Program-made: the position numbers and the translations under genes
The notes under the pieces: generated by a model
Databases searched by the model: none
The model's input: only the letters and a program-made list of their open reading frames with translations
Told to the model about the DNA's origin: nothing
Part shown: positions 18,730 through 31,555 of the stretch, piece after piece
How positions within the stretch are numbered: position 1 is the stretch's first letter
Layout: every line of letters begins with the position of its first letter
Source: Armillaria gallica
Taxonomy: Eukaryota > Basidiomycota > Agaricomycetes > Agaricales > Physalacriaceae
NCBI GenBank assembly: GCA_037576215.1
Contig: JBANDB010000010.1
Location: forward strand, 2,294,001 to 2,358,000
Reading direction: 5' to 3'
DNA: 64,000 nt

Positions 18730-20820
18730 TTAGTCAGCGGCATTGATTAACTCGACAGCCCTCGGGGAACGGGGCATTATTGAGCATACAAAGGGAGCAG
18801 GACGACTGATAGAAATCTGGTCAGCCAGTGGGGACATCTCTACTGAGTGACGAACCTGATAGTACCATCCCTTGCGTTAAGTACAGGTTCAGCTGATCCT
18901 TCAAGCTTCGAGATATCGAATGTGCTGAGGACCATAGCGCAGACCGTGAATACCGTCGCGTCAGCTAGATATCGGCCTACGGTTCGAATAAGCCTGGGTT
19001 CCCAAGTATACGTGGCACATTGAAACGTTGAATGTGCTAACCTGGACATATCCTGAAACGACAGAAAAATGGACATAGCAAAGACGAGATGAACAAGCTC
19101 ACCGTCTACCAAAACCAAACACTATTTCTCTCGGATCGCGTTCTGGCACGTGTTCAGGTCTCGCAAGAAACCTTGTTGGATCGAAAACCGTTGGATCCTG
19201 ATATATCTTGGGATCGTGTGTCATATTCCTGTGGCAGCGATTCTGATCCACGTTTTTGACGCGATGATTGAAGGTGACTCACCATATGTTAGCGATTACC
19301 AAGGAACCCTTGGGAATAAAATAACCATTGTACACGTCATCCTGTGATGTGCAATGAGGGATATCTATACAAGGAAACTCGTCGGACATTTCGGGAGACT
19401 TGAAGATACATAAAAATATACTTGTTGGGAGGACACTGTGATATCTGAGAACCTCCAGACATAGCGCGTTGATGTACGGCAGTTTGTCGCGGTCGCTTAA
19501 TGATGGTAGTCGCTCGCCATTGTTCAAGAGAGTGTCCAACTCTGCTTGCGCTTGTTTCTGTACCGACGGATACTGGACCATGGCTAGAAAGAACGCATCC
19601 AAAGCTGAGGCTGTCTAAAAGCAATTATGAACAAGGCAGAACAAGAGTCCAACATGTGGAAGCTCACTGTTTCGCCTCCACCTGCCATATTCAGAATTCA
19701 CTAATTGTGGCTGAGAAAGCGTCGGGGCTTACCTCCATAAATGGTTGATGCGGCCCACTTTATGTCGTACTCCGAAGCTGATTTCTCACGAAGCAGAGCC
19801 GACACAAATGATTGTTTCTCCGTACCCTCAGCCTGAATAAGAATAGCATTATTTTGTAAGAGCTGAAGAACTTGCTCAGAACAACGCACCACCTGGCCTT
19901 TGACAAAATTGAAAGGGATGCTTGCCAAGTCATCCAGATCCTTCCTCCATTCGCGTGCCAACCTCTTGAAACCCATACCGGGGAGCCATTCAGGTAGAAA
20001 GCGGACTTTGAGAATAAGATGATTAGGTACCGGTGAAAATCACGCGTAAATGTCAAACGTACGAAAAGGTAGCTGATCTACAAGAAACGTCCCAGGTGCA
20101 CTGAGTTTCGAAAACTCGGCCATTGTCCTCTCGACCATCTGTAGCAACTCGTCTCGGTCCTCTTTGACTTCCGAGTCATATCCGTACGCGATGCGCAGGC
20201 TCAGATATGCTGCAAGGCTGTAGTTTTATTAGATGCATATGAGTTCAGAACTCTGTTCGTGGCGACTCACCGAGCGACGTGGTTATGAAGCTTCTCCGGC
20301 GCCTCTAGTAGTCGCTTCAGAAGTTGTTGCGCCTCATTCTCTTGAATCGTACTATATTGGCCTATAACGTTGGCATTTAGACAGCTGTGCAAGAGCTTTC
20401 TATGTGTCCTCAGTGTGTTGCCCGACGACATGAGCGGGATGGTTAAATCCCAGCGGACAAGGTCGCAGGCCATGGTTAGATGAGGACGGTCAGAATAAGT
20501 GGAGCTTCGCTTAGCCAGTAGATCCACGGCGGTATCAGAAGAACCGAGTACGATAAATGTTTGGCCCAAGATTGTAACCGAGCAAATATCCCCTGGAGGG
20601 AACAATGTTGAATCAGAAACAATCCGACGACAAGGTTATACTGACCATAGAGTTCACTCCAACGAGCAAATGTTAGCCATGGTTTGGTCGCCGGCATGTC
20701 CAGTATGTTTCCAACAATGGGCAGCCCTCGGGGTCCAGGTGGAAGGCGACTAAAGGTGTATCGTCGGATGATACATATCACGACGAGGATGACAAGAAAC
20801 GGCAGCCACAGCAACGACAT
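18730..20820 (-). CDS. Cytochrome P450 monooxygenase, intact, 519 aa
   Basis: Eleven exons: 20820–20646, 20592–20271, 20217–20063, 20005–19733, 19681–19668, 19614–19422, 19364–19283, 19228–19103, 19052–19042, 18976–18844, 18805–18730. Total 1560 nt, all phases consistent. Features: N-terminal ER anchor ([16 protein letters not shown]), then the [14 protein letters not shown] hinge; I-helix YGGGGETTAS (residue ~310); K-helix EVLR (~368); FDPTRF; haem loop FGFGRRICPG with the ligand Cys at ~449; C-terminal [13 protein letters not shown]. Two micro-exons (14 and 11 nt) encode part of the I-helix and the ICP of the haem loop. Class II microsomal P450; the overall sequence resembles the CYP64/O-methylsterigmatocystin-oxidoreductase-like type common in agaricomycetes, but the substrate is unknown. 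A 470-bp relic of the same gene lies at 14321–14790. The last intron (38 nt) is unusually short. Confidence 0.93.
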
Positions 20821-22627
20821 GAAAGTAGCGATAACTTGAGCACAAGTCACTACCAACGATACGGTTGGCGTAGCAAAAGATAGGGTGATTGTATACCATA
20901 TGAGCAACTAGTGCTTCCCGTTCTTTATGAATCAGTAGCCTCAAAACGACCTCATGGAAAGCGCTAACCATACTCGCTACCGAAGACACGATGTGGAGTC
21001 CACCTAGGTCTTATAGTACTTCAATGCGAGAAGACAGGTCAGGAGGTAGCCGTGAGAGCTGCATCAAGGGGTTCCAAGACTGTCAGAGAATGACGGCTCC
21101 AATTGTCAAAAGTCGAACTTCACGACACCTGCCCTTAGGTGGAGGCTCGAGCCGATGAGGCTTCAGCTTGAAGATCGCTGTGTGTTCTAGCAATACCAGA
21201 TATCCGTCGGCAGTGGAGGAGTACGGTGAAGCTTTCAGTCAAGCCGTGTCGAAGATATAATTGATTGTTAACATCGATCGTTTGCCGATGCCCGTGATCG
21301 CATCGTCCCACTGATTGCCCGGTCTGCTCCCGTGCATTTCTGATGTCGTTAGAAACCCTTTCGTTGTGTGGTATCGCTGTGTGAAAGATCGCAGGACATG
21401 AAGGTGCCGAGCCCCAGAATAACAGAACGACAGTTTCAGCCTAGCCGCAAATACCTTAGAAACATTGTTGGCGCACAAATTTGATCGATTTGATCCCTTG
21501 AATGGCGTATGGGACCTTGGAATCCCTAGACACAGAAAGGTCGACGGATTCAACACGAGGATGAAAGACGTGCTTTACCTAGTCATCTTTATTTCGGCGG
21601 CAGCATTGGACCTTCTTCTGAGGTCGACGAGTACGTGTTTCGCTGGAATAACGAGACTGGCAAAAAAGTGTACTACAGAGTGTCTGATTCCGCTGTCAAG
21701 ATCATTGTCATTAGAGATCTAGTGCGAGCGAAGAATGGTATGAGAATGAGGAGCACGCGGAAGGCAGAAGAGAGGGGACTTATTGGCAGAATGCGAATGG
21801 ACGCAGTAAGCGACATTGGTCCGCTTTGCGCAACGAATGTCTTGAACCGGCGGCAGTCGCTCCCGCTGCTGACTCATACGCTTATTCAACGAGAATTGAA
21901 ATTGCAAAATTCGGCCTTTGTCCCTTACTTCCCGAACCACCACTTGCAATAACAACACCAACAAACCACCATTGCCATCTTAATGTTCTAGATTATCTCT
22001 GTTTCCTTAAAAAGCAAACAATGGAGTAACTCACCCAGAGGAGTCGATTTTCCGTTAGGCCGGTTACCTTGATCGCGGTATCTCACTGACTTACCGCCGA
22101 TGAACGGTACCTTAGGCTAACCATAGGTCTGCAACAATGACTTGGCCCTTGTTTCGGCACTGCGCTGATAGCGCTACTGCTTTACTCCTTGGATATGCGG
22201 TTCTTATTATTATCAACGAATCTTCTTCAAGGACGAAATGAAATACGTTCCCTGACACGCATGCAGGCCGGTCGCAAGGCAATGCAGAAATCGACGTATT
22301 CGACGACTTTTGGCTGCTCCTGGAAGCTTTTCCCCATTTGTGTATGAATAGAGAAGATAGATCTTTTGTGTTCCTCTACGCGCTAACTATCTGAGGATTC
22401 TAGTTGTCTGTACCGTCCAGGACTAGGAAGCCCAGCCTCTTCGGCATCCATGTCGTTGCTCTCCGACGCGGTGAACATCATTCTCGGTGTCAGCTGTGTT
22501 GCAACATGTCGCGAGGGTGATATTCTTCATTTGCACATCGCCGACTAGGAGTCTATCCCAGTTGTTCTTTCATTCGCCCCAAAGCTATAAGAGCAACGAG
22601 AGGAATCTGCTCTTCATTTCATTAACA
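20821..22627. other. 1.8 kb intergenic, possible relic reading frame
   Basis: A plus-strand frame from about 21523 to 21800 reads DEYVFRWNNETGKKVYYRVS-like sequence that looks protein-coding, but I find no start, splice partners or family. It may be a relic exon. A TATA-free, CT-rich stretch precedes the gene starting at 22628. Confidence 0.3.
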
Positions 22628-23936
22628 ATGGTATGCAGCGTCTTCGTGTATGTCTACTTGTCACTCATAAAAGTTTATTGACAGGACGGCGACGACCTTC
22701 AAAAGATGACGGACCAGCTCACTGCCATGGAACTTATCCTCGGAGCCGGCGCGCGCTACACTTGTCGCGAAGTCTACACGATTACGCAAGCTTTCCTTGA
22801 CATACCTTCCAACGTGAACGAGATCGACCTATTCGAGACCACACCGGACACACTCTCCCAAGATGACTATCTTCCACTTCTTCTCAAACATCTGAAAACG
22901 ACTGTCGGCGATAACATCTACTCGCTCTCCTTCAGCAGACTCAGCTGGCGCAACTTCAAGGACCCCGTCCTCTGGCATAACGCCCTCACCTCGTTCCCGG
23001 CGGTCCAAAACCTGGAACTCTTCGACATCCAATGCACCGAAGCGCAATTCTTCTCCATTGTCGACTCCCTTCCCAGCGAGATGCGCCTCCTCTGGACCCG
23101 AAGCATACGCATCGACGAATACGAGGCCCACGCAGGAGAGTTCGACTCGAGCTACGACACCCCTGACAAGATCAGGGCAGGCGAACACGGCCCTCAAGCA
23201 AGCATGGTCAATATGGAAATCGCTACTCACACAGACCTCGTCCTTTTCTCCCGAGTTGCTAGCCGTAATTCGCATCTGAAGATCAGCGGAGTCGACGACC
23301 TCAGAGTGAGGCAATACGGCGTCGCCAGACCGGCCTGGGACGCCTACATTGGGTCCCGTCTCTCCGCGATTATGCGTGCGATAGTCGAGCCAGGTCAGAT
23401 TCCCACCCTGCATTTGGGACCATTTGATTTCGGTTAGTGACCGAATCTGCCTACCTTGATGTGACTAACTGCTTATGACCATGTCGGATGGGCAAGATAT
23501 CCCAGCGCCACTCTTCCTCAGGAGAGTCGTCGACCTCAACATCACCATCTCTTTGTTCAACGAGGGGCCTTGTCTGGAGTGGTGGACCGCGACACTGAAC
23601 AGGCTTACGTTCCCATGCGCAATAGAGACGCTCGAACTCAGGGTTGAAGTCGATACGGATGCTCTCCCCACTGGGGCCTCTTTTCTGACTGGTGTACCGC
23701 GGGAATGGGTCGCCTTTGACGAAGCATTGTGTCACGCGGCACCCATCATCGAAAGGATCAAGCTGTTCCTGTGTGGGCTGACGGATAAGCAACACCCAGA
23801 AAACTATAACTGGGCAGATCTCATGGAGTGGCTCGAAGATGCGTGCATTAAAAATGCGCAAGAGACATACGAGAAGAAAGGGCCTTTGTATTTTGAGTCC
23901 GAGGTTGCGGATGACAGTGCAGATGATTCGGATTGA
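22628..23936 (+). CDS. Unknown 396-aa leucine-rich protein (F-box/LRR-like character)
   Basis: Exon 1 is only the ATG (22628–22630), followed by a GTATGC...ACAG intron. Exon 2 is 22685–23432 and exon 3 is 23497–23936. The sum is 1191 nt and the frame closes. The body has irregular leucine-rich strands (NLELFDIQCTEAQFFSIV, LHLGPFDF, VVDLNITISLF, IETLELRVEVD), as in the many agaricomycete F-box-associated LRR proteins, but I cannot see an F-box. The C-terminus is acidic (ESEVADDSADDSD). The last ~40 bp of the gene begin a 1.4-kb segment that is duplicated at 36915–38250. Product unknown; the LRR-like label is an impression from leucine spacing. Confidence 0.7.
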
Positions 23937-25320
23937 CAATGATGGGGGAATATATCGGATGGTTCAAACCAGGAATGAAGAAATATTGTTATAGACGTAG
24001 TATCTGTATCCTCCTGAAAAATTTCAGCATATTGTTGAATCGTTGAAGCCGATTGGAAGCCGAAGGGCTCCGGGCCGACCCCCGAAACAAGGCAGAAAAT
24101 TTGCCGCTGGCAAACAGTCCTTCCTTCCCACCATGATTGACCGTCGCCGCCGCCTACGATATACTCTACTCCTTGTCGCCTTCAGTGTCAATGTCCAGTC
24201 CTTGAGATTTTAAGGCTTATACTAGCTTCCATTCTTCCGCCGTTGAAATGACCCGCACAATGAGTCGTACCTTCAAACTTCAAACAACAAGCATCGAATC
24301 GTTCCTTGGGATGGTATCGCATTTTGGGGTACCAAGCGGCGAGAAGGTGCGCTTCTGTACTTGATACGAGTACTAGAGATGATGCTGATCGTCTTCTTCT
24401 CAGTTTTAGTGACTATATGCGCTCCTAATTGGCGTGATTTCGCGTTGAGTGGCAGCCTCGGCCCCCAGAGTTATCGTCAAGGATATGAACAACACTTGTA
24501 CACGAACCCGCGTCATCAGTACTTGGCAGGAATCGTCGCCAGAGAGGTATGCTGCCGTTCAGCCGCGATGATGCACCGCTAACAGTCAACCCTTACAGTG
24601 ATGCGCTCTTGGAAGTCCGGCAGTGCAGCAGAAATAGCGGCGCCATCCTGTCCATGAAATGGACGGACAGAGTCGAGTCAAACCGCACCGTCCACACCTT
24701 CCACAACCCGCTGTTGATGTTGATCGCAAATCGTCGTTGTCAAGCTTGTTTGTATTTGTTCACATGCATAGCTTGGAGTGTGTCACTGACTCCGAATTAC
24801 TCACAGGAAAACCTCCCGGAATATATTAGGCTGGGCGATATCAGATAGCGGGTCTGGCTATAGGCCGAAAAGCTAGGACCGTGTGGCGGGGTGCGTTCTT
24901 AGAATCACTCAAGGCACACAGTCACTGAAGCTTCATCTTTCCGGCGTAGTTCCCCTATCAACGATTCTCTCAAGCTTAGCGTCCAAAATCTCTCATTTAT
25001 GCGGATTTCCGGCTTGAATGTTTTTCCGCAAATCCTCTCATACGTCTGGTACTGAGAATCTAGGCTTTCGGTGCAAGCACCGTACTGCCATTCTCTTCGA
25101 CAAGTCTGTCTCTCTAGGTTGAAAGCTGGAGCTTGAGTCGGTAAGATTAACACAAATTTGTATGTCACCATTCGGCGATATCTCCTCTATGTTCACTGAT
25201 AGTCTGCAAGCTCTATCGTTGGATTTTACTTTTCCGTAGAAATTTCAAATTCGCTCGGAATCCAGTTCTGGCTTCGATTTATGATTCAGATTACTTCAAT
25301 CATTGACGTGTGAAGCGCTC
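23900..25320. repeat. Segmental duplication, copy 1 (partner 36915–38250)
   Basis: Colinear similarity to 36915–38250, starting in the 3' end of the leucine-rich gene (GATGACAGTGCAGATGA) and ending near ATTCAATCATTGACG. Well-matched blocks: the ACTCCGGGCCGA–CCCGAAACA region with TTTGCCGCTGGCAAAC; ATCGAATCGTTCCTTGGGAT; ACTATATGCGCTCCTAATTGG; CTTCGATTTATGATTCAG. The identity is roughly 70–80% by eye, with indels. The two copies have a matching intron-like segment (GAGAAGGTGCG...TTTTAG), suggesting that a gene was duplicated. In both copies the joined frame contains stops, so I call no CDS. Confidence 0.8.
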
Positions 25321-26631
25321 GTTTCTCGTTTGGTCGTCCTCGACGAATAGAAGTCTGTCTCCGAAGAATTCAGCATACAATTCGCAACACGATCAAGCTT
25401 ACCCAATACAATCGGTATCAATATGTCCGACAAACGAGGGCCATTTAGCATAAAAAACAACTTGGCACCGACCTCGACGCTATTTATCTGTAAGCCATCT
25501 TCTGTCCATCTTTCTCTTTCACAAAAACCGATTGTTTCTCATAGATACATGAGGACGAAATTTACAGTATTATACCATGAAATCCCCGCGGGAATAAGCA
25601 AATATGTAAGTGAATCCCTACGAGAACCAAACGACGACTGACTGTTAGTGCCTACGAGAAGCTTAAAAACTTGATTCTCACATGTACTCGTGTACGTCAA
25701 AATCATTTATGCATTTTGAAGGCAGTTCTTCAGAAAGAGGGACGATAGTGATTAACTCGAACCGCAAAATTTTGAGACTTCGAGCTCAGAATGAATTGTG
25801 ATTTCTATCAACGTCGACGGATTTACAAGAACGAAAGCTGGAGGATTGTCTTCAAACCCCACAGTGGTATGAGATTTCGCTTGTACGTACATTGTTGTGA
25901 AGGGGCGGCGAGGTGATCTCCGCGGGAACCAGGAGGGTTGCCGACGTCGGTGTTCACAGAACCCGGACCGTCATTGATTCGTCTGCCACCTACCGCGTTG
26001 TTATCCCACATCAGCAGTGGCTTGCTGTTAAGAATCGGACTATCTTGAGTAATACACGAGTTAATGAATACTCACGTAAAACCCGAGTCGTGAGCAAGAA
26101 TGTCCGAAAGCAAAGTTCTAACCACCAAGAGAGATCCGATATGTGTGCTAACAAGCGCTAGGCGTAGTTAGCGAGTTTGTCAGCAAGCGCTAGGCGTAAC
26201 CGATCAGATATGCTTAGATCACACAGTTAAGTGGACGTTGAAGAGTAGTGAAATTAGATTAAGATATACAATAGTACAGACTGTGATTATATACTAGAGG
26301 TTTCGAGTCATTATGGTTCTACAATGTTCTACTGTCTTCTGGTGTCTGTAGGAAAAATAGAGAAAGTAAGAGAAAATACGAGCGAGTCACCTTTGAGACC
26401 GAGAAGCCCGAGTACAGGCATATGTTGACTCATGGGCCGAGTCGGCAGGTACCTGATATCCATAACACTTGCGACCTGCCTTCCTGGACCCTCACCTCTG
26501 TGTTCCGCAGCCCGCTTGAAGGTGTATCTGTGTACGCGCAGAAAACAGTATGTATATGTCATCTCTCTCGTTTCGAGTACTCAGCGTGACCGTAGGACAG
26601 TTGTACTCCGTCTCTTCGACCTCAAAGAATA
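25321..26631. other. Upstream region of the HET-domain gene
   Basis: An ATG frame at 25423 (MSDKRGPFSIKNN) with a GTAAGC...ATAG intron-like segment closes after few codons, so it is not called. A small direct repeat (CAAGCGCTAGGCGTA) occurs at about 26151 and 26184. Confidence 0.3.
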
Positions 26632-28714
26632 ATGCCGGAACCATTTCCTGACTTGACATCCGATTCTGACCATGTAATCGCCCCTTCAGAGCCTCAAGAG
26701 GAGGCGACATTTTACCCGAACGATAATTCTAATAGCGGGACCATCTTGGAGGCGATACCTACCTTGTCGTCTAACCTGGGACCAGAACCACCTTCGGAAT
26801 CGTTGGTTGCGGGTTCTCCGAATGGTTCTGTGGACGAGCGACCGTCTAGTGATTCTGAAGACACTCCTGATGATTCTGACACGACGTCTTGTGAGTCTGA
26901 TTCTGTTTACTATCGTTGTCCGCCACCGGAGGTAAGCCAGTCCACAAGTACACAAGGGCAACATGATAACATGATTCTAGGACATCGTTTTTCCTGAAGT
27001 CAAAATCTCGGCCTTCACAGAGACGGGCAAGATGGAATCGTCCATAAAGGTTCCATTGCAAAGGTCCTACACTGGACGACGTCCCGTTATACCATCCTCC
27101 CTCGCCGACACTCCCTGCGCTATCCCCGGCATTCAGGGGGTCTTAGTTAACCTGAACGCGACCCTTGGAACGTCATACACCCTCGACACACCATCTCTTC
27201 CCTCCATTCTCAAAGACTGCATTGAGAAGAACCATGACTTTGGGACTGCATATGGCCGTCTTCGCCAGATATGGTACACTGACGACTGGAGTAATATCCG
27301 AGACGAACTTCAAAGACGTGAAGAGGAGGACAGGGAGATGCGACGGAAAGCACTGGAAGGTAATCGGATTGTCGAGCCCTATTTGCCACCTCGACGTCTC
27401 TGGGACCTGCACAGTAATCGGGTGGTGCTATGGTGGACTGTCGACTCGTATGCCGATGTTACACGGGAATGGCTCCTGTTGATATCACATGCATGGGTGG
27501 ACGAGAAAGACCGCATCGATGTGATGACACCCATCAACGGATACGAATGGCCCGTGCCCATCCCGAAGGACGCCAGTCTCGACCTCATCCGGATTGAGAT
27601 GCTGAATGTGGGACTGCAGTACGCATGGCTAGATGTCTATTTGAGACAGAAAGGAGGAGTGAAGGAGGATCTGCGCATGGAGGAGTGGAAGCTGGACGTG
27701 CCCACAATCGGACGAATGTACCATATGAATGGGCGTGAAAGGGTGGTGATCTACCTGAGTGGGCTGGGGCTGCCTTTTAGTGTGAAGGAGGGCGACTTGG
27801 ACAGTGAGAGGTGTTGGTTTAGACGTGCATGGACACTCCAGGAGGTCGTCAGGGGGCGCATCATCGTTGGGGATATGCCTGATGGACCGATGTGTGCAAA
27901 GCCAATAGACGAGGATGGAAACTACGAGACTGAGCTGCTGACGAGGTTTTACAAGCAGCTATGGTCAACACTGGGTGCGGTGGATTTATTCGTTCGACTG
28001 GCAGACATGCAAAAGCGAGTATCGACTTATCCCGTGGACAAAGTTGCGGGACTCGCATGGCCTCTGCGACCCAAGACGATACCGGCATACCATGAGAGTC
28101 AGACTCTCGAGGATACATGGACAGCGCTGGTGAATTCAATGTACCATTGGATGCGGGGCGCCTTCCTCTTGATGTATCCTGGAGTAGGACTTGGACACAA
28201 GAAGTGGAGACCGACGTGGGAGCAGGTCATGCCGGAGACTCTGCCAGGGCACAACAATTGTGAAGGGTCCGTTCAGCATGATGACGAGATGGATGAGGAC
28301 AGGTTTGGAGGGCTTTGCATCGAAAAGGGGCATGTGCGTGGGTTGGATGTGCAATCGACAGACGGGGAAGATCGATGCGGAGAGTTGATTGTTGAAAGCG
28401 TGGACAGGATGCAGCACACATTCGCAATCCGCGCCGCCCATCAAATCCCGATACCCGAAGACACGTACACGATACTTGGTAGTGGTCCATGCACAGAGTA
28501 CGCCGACCCTGGCCATCCCTTATTCGAAGCATGTGCCGGTAACAACACTCCGCAGACGATAGACCGACACTATTTGGCTATTGGACGACGACTGCCAGAT
28601 GGAAAATTCGAGAAGGTGTCAGTGGTCGTGATGGATGACCAGGAACGTGGTAACAAGATGAAGTCACTGGAGGATCTTGGTATCGCTAGAGTGTCTGACA
28701 ATATTCTTGTTTGA
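26632..28714 (+). CDS. HET-domain (heterokaryon incompatibility) protein, 677 aa
   Basis: Exon 1 26632–26931 and exon 2 26981–28714 (intron GTAAGC...CTAG, 49 nt) give 677 aa. The first ~100 residues are Ser/Asp/Glu-rich and probably disordered (SSDSEDTPDDSDTTSCESDS). The HET core follows: WLLLISHAWVDEKD (about 265), DLIRIEMLNVGLQYAWLDVY, VPTIGRMYHMNGRERVVIYL, then CWFRRAWTLQEVVRG (about 380), the usual HET order of SH-W, AWLD, I/VP-IG-IY and RAWTLQE. HET proteins trigger cell death or growth arrest after non-self recognition in fungi; this gene's partner and allele specificity are unknown. No NACHT or repeat domain follows, so it is a stand-alone HET protein. Confidence 0.9.
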
Positions 28715-31555
28715 TCTGACTAGGCATAGCTTCCTAATTTCTCGCCGCGGTGCTTAGTTCACATTCTAAGCCTCTTGCGATGTAACACTGGTAAAGAAGT
28801 CGACTATAGTGATGACCGAGCGTTGTCTTTCATGTCCTGCAGCGCTTACAGGCCCGGGACATAAGTTTCGCGATATGTGTTGTCTTCTTCCCATGCCGCT
28901 GCCGGGCGGGTCTTCGACTCCGAATCGCTTCGTTTCAAATTATCCTTCTTGCGTCCGTGAGCCATTGTCCAGTTTGTCGCAACGTCAAAGCGCCTGACAA
29001 GGCTCAAGCGTTAACACACCAGACATGGTAGGGGTAACGACTTATTTAGCGTAGTCCTCGCTTCCCGTTTCCTCAGTCTGGTCCTTGTTCTGGGATTAAC
29101 AGACGTCTCCTAAGTCTGCATGTCGTAATCTACCTTGTATTCAATCCGTACCTCTTAGCCCTTCAAAGCTTCACATCGCAAGGTACGTGTCTTGGCGCCC
29201 AATGCGCATCAATTTTCGTTGACGACATTGTCTCAGGTGCTCGTCAAGCTGTGTAAAAAAAGCCTTTATACTTTTCATTTAAGCACAATGAAAACGCCTT
29301 TTGAGCCTGGGCCGGTTGAAGCGCGAGTTTTTGAAATTTGTCCAAGTGGCGGTCTTTGTCTTTGTCGACGCCTTATATATGCAGGCCATAAGGCCCAAAT
29401 CATTAATAAAATCCTGACACGAGAGGTGTTGTTTTTATTAATAAAACCCTCTCATGTCCCAGGGCTCGCAAAGCGGCCATCGTCGGCGATGAACAGGCGG
29501 GTGTGGGCGGCTTCTAAAATAAGGTGCTTGTTCCCACCTCAATGCTGATTATATCCTGGACCGAACAAGAGATAAGATGGTTGTTTCTGATAGGTTCAGG
29601 AACCACGGGCCGATCCGAATATGGTAGCAGGTCGTTATTTGTGACGATGGAGGGGTCAGATAAAGAATCGGGATTCGGATAGTGCTATCGTATCAATCAC
29701 AAAAACAAGAATAGATACTATGCCAGCTGCAGTCGGGGTTGTTGTTGCAGAAACACCTCCTTGGCCTGGTGGGGTCTGTAGTATGAGTGAGCTTGAAAGG
29801 ACGGCAGGATTAGAGAATAAAATGAATGTACTTGCATTATAACTTGTCTCGATGTTGAGAGCAGGAGCTTGGAGACACTGGTACGGGGGTGTTGGACGAC
29901 GACGTAAGGAACGGGGTACGTGCCTGACAGCACAGCCACTGATCGAAGCCTTCAGGACGCTGCACGGTGACGAAAACATATACTGAACTGAGTATTGCTC
30001 TCAAGGTGTTTCTTCAAGACTCCGAAATCGTCGGCCTTCATCTCTACTCTTAAAATGATACTGATTACATGATCTATATTAATTTATAGCTGTGAATGCC
30101 GAGTTTCAGATCAAGAGCCATAGATATGCAACAACTCGGACAGTATTTAAAAGTTACTTGAACGAAGTCTGCAGAGGTGCGAGGGGTTGGCGAAAAGGTA
30201 TTTTTTGTACTACATATAGCATATTGTTTTTGCTGAAGCAATTTCCAAAGGAGCAATACACGGCCCTTAAAGCAATGTATGTCATTGAAGTATGGTTTAC
30301 TGCACTTTCGAATGACTCTGCGGATGTTGAAATTCATCTGACCAATACTCATTGAAACAATTACAGAGGCCTCGGATCATCCAGAAATATATAGTATACC
30401 ATATTATAGTTCGATAATATATATTGGGGACTTTTTTGGACACTACTGGCGCAAACGTGAAGGGATAGTAACCTAAAGACGAGTTCAGGTCAGACGAAAA
30501 GGTGGTAATCTGCTAATATTGGACGTATACACACTCTATTTGATGCGTAAAAAATCATGACATAATTTCAACATCTAATAAACCATAACGAATAGTTTGC
30601 CTAGGATATAGAGGTCAGGAACAAGTGTAGGAGCGTCGTGGTCGCTGAGGAATAGGACTCGGAAATGTCGGACCGAACATCCGGACAGCGATCAAAGGCA
30701 TTTTGTCCCCACGAGCTCGCTGTCTCGTGTGATGTCCACGCCATTTTCACTCTACCAATGTCATCCCCTCTTCAATTCACAATTCTCCCTCTTGCCATCA
30801 TATTCAGTACAGCCCAGCTTTATACGGTGGTGGAAATATTATTAAATAATGGTTCTGGCTATTTTCTCGATACTGGCACCATCGTCATTGACATTTCGCC
30901 CCCTGCCAGAAAACACCCACTCTCGCTTGACGACTATCCCGTTCAGCACCGTTGTTTCTGAGGGTGCTGGAGCAAACAGTGCTGGCTATTTCCCCCCTAA
31001 TGCCGCTGTCGCCGCTCTCCCATATTCTCTCCCATATTTCATGTTTCTTTCTTCTCAAAAAATTTCGTCCTGATTTCCCATACACTACCCATGTTGTTGT
31101 ATTATCATTGCAGTATACTATACTATATTCTTGAGCTATTTTGAACCCAAGCCGATATCCAGCTAGTAGAAAGAAAATCCTATTCACCCAAAAGCTGCCA
31201 AACATCGGCGCACCACAGCCCGAATCAGCCCAAATGTGTACCGAAAGGAGCGACCCGTATTCAGAATGCTCAAGACACCGGTAACCGGACGCCGCACTAT
31301 CGCATGTCCTGGCAGAGCAGAGGGATTTATTAATAATCTCTGACCTGTCAATTAGAGGTATTCATTAATGAGACGGGCGTTATCCGTTAATATATGAGCG
31401 CTTAGCTTTTCTTATAGTTACTTCCTCCCACACCGCAGTTCGACGTATCAGGTTTATTTTATATGGATTTCCAAGGTATGGCCATTGGCGTCAGTCATCA
31501 GCCTCTTCATGTGAGCTGAAATTATGTATGATCTTCCAGGAGCTCATGTTCTTCT
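28715..31555. other. 2.8 kb without a supportable gene
   Basis: The longest frames here are isolated. A minus-strand 107-codon frame at 29656–29979 ends in a hydrophobic tail (AAGIVSILVFVIDTIAL), reminiscent of a GPI-anchor signal, and could be part of a small secreted protein with introns I could not resolve. A plus frame at 30759 (MSSPLQFTILPLAIIF) looks like a signal peptide but leads nowhere clear. A hairpin at 29416–29458 is listed separately. Confidence 0.35.
29402..29461. repeat. Hairpin with embedded direct repeat
   Basis: GACACGAGAGG (29416–29426) and CCTCTCATGTC (29448–29458) pair with one G·U/A·C mismatch around a T-rich loop. ATTAATAAAA occurs at 29402 and 29437. It could be an RNA terminator-like fold or a footprint of a small inverted-repeat element. 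Confidence 0.4.

Noticed and set aside
22829..23413. 194-codon minus-strand frame over the leucine-rich gene
   Set aside because: It is the antisense of well-spliced exon 2 of the plus-strand gene; GC-rich codon use keeps it open.
25423..25641. Small ATG gene with a GTAAGC...ATAG intron (MSDKRGPFSIKNN)
   Set aside because: Splicing the intron leads to a stop within a few codons; reading through gives no recognisable protein.
30665..31073. Overlapping plus frames with signal-peptide-like starts
   Set aside because: Two frames compete, neither shows cysteine spacing of hydrophobins or other small secreted families, and no introns are evident.
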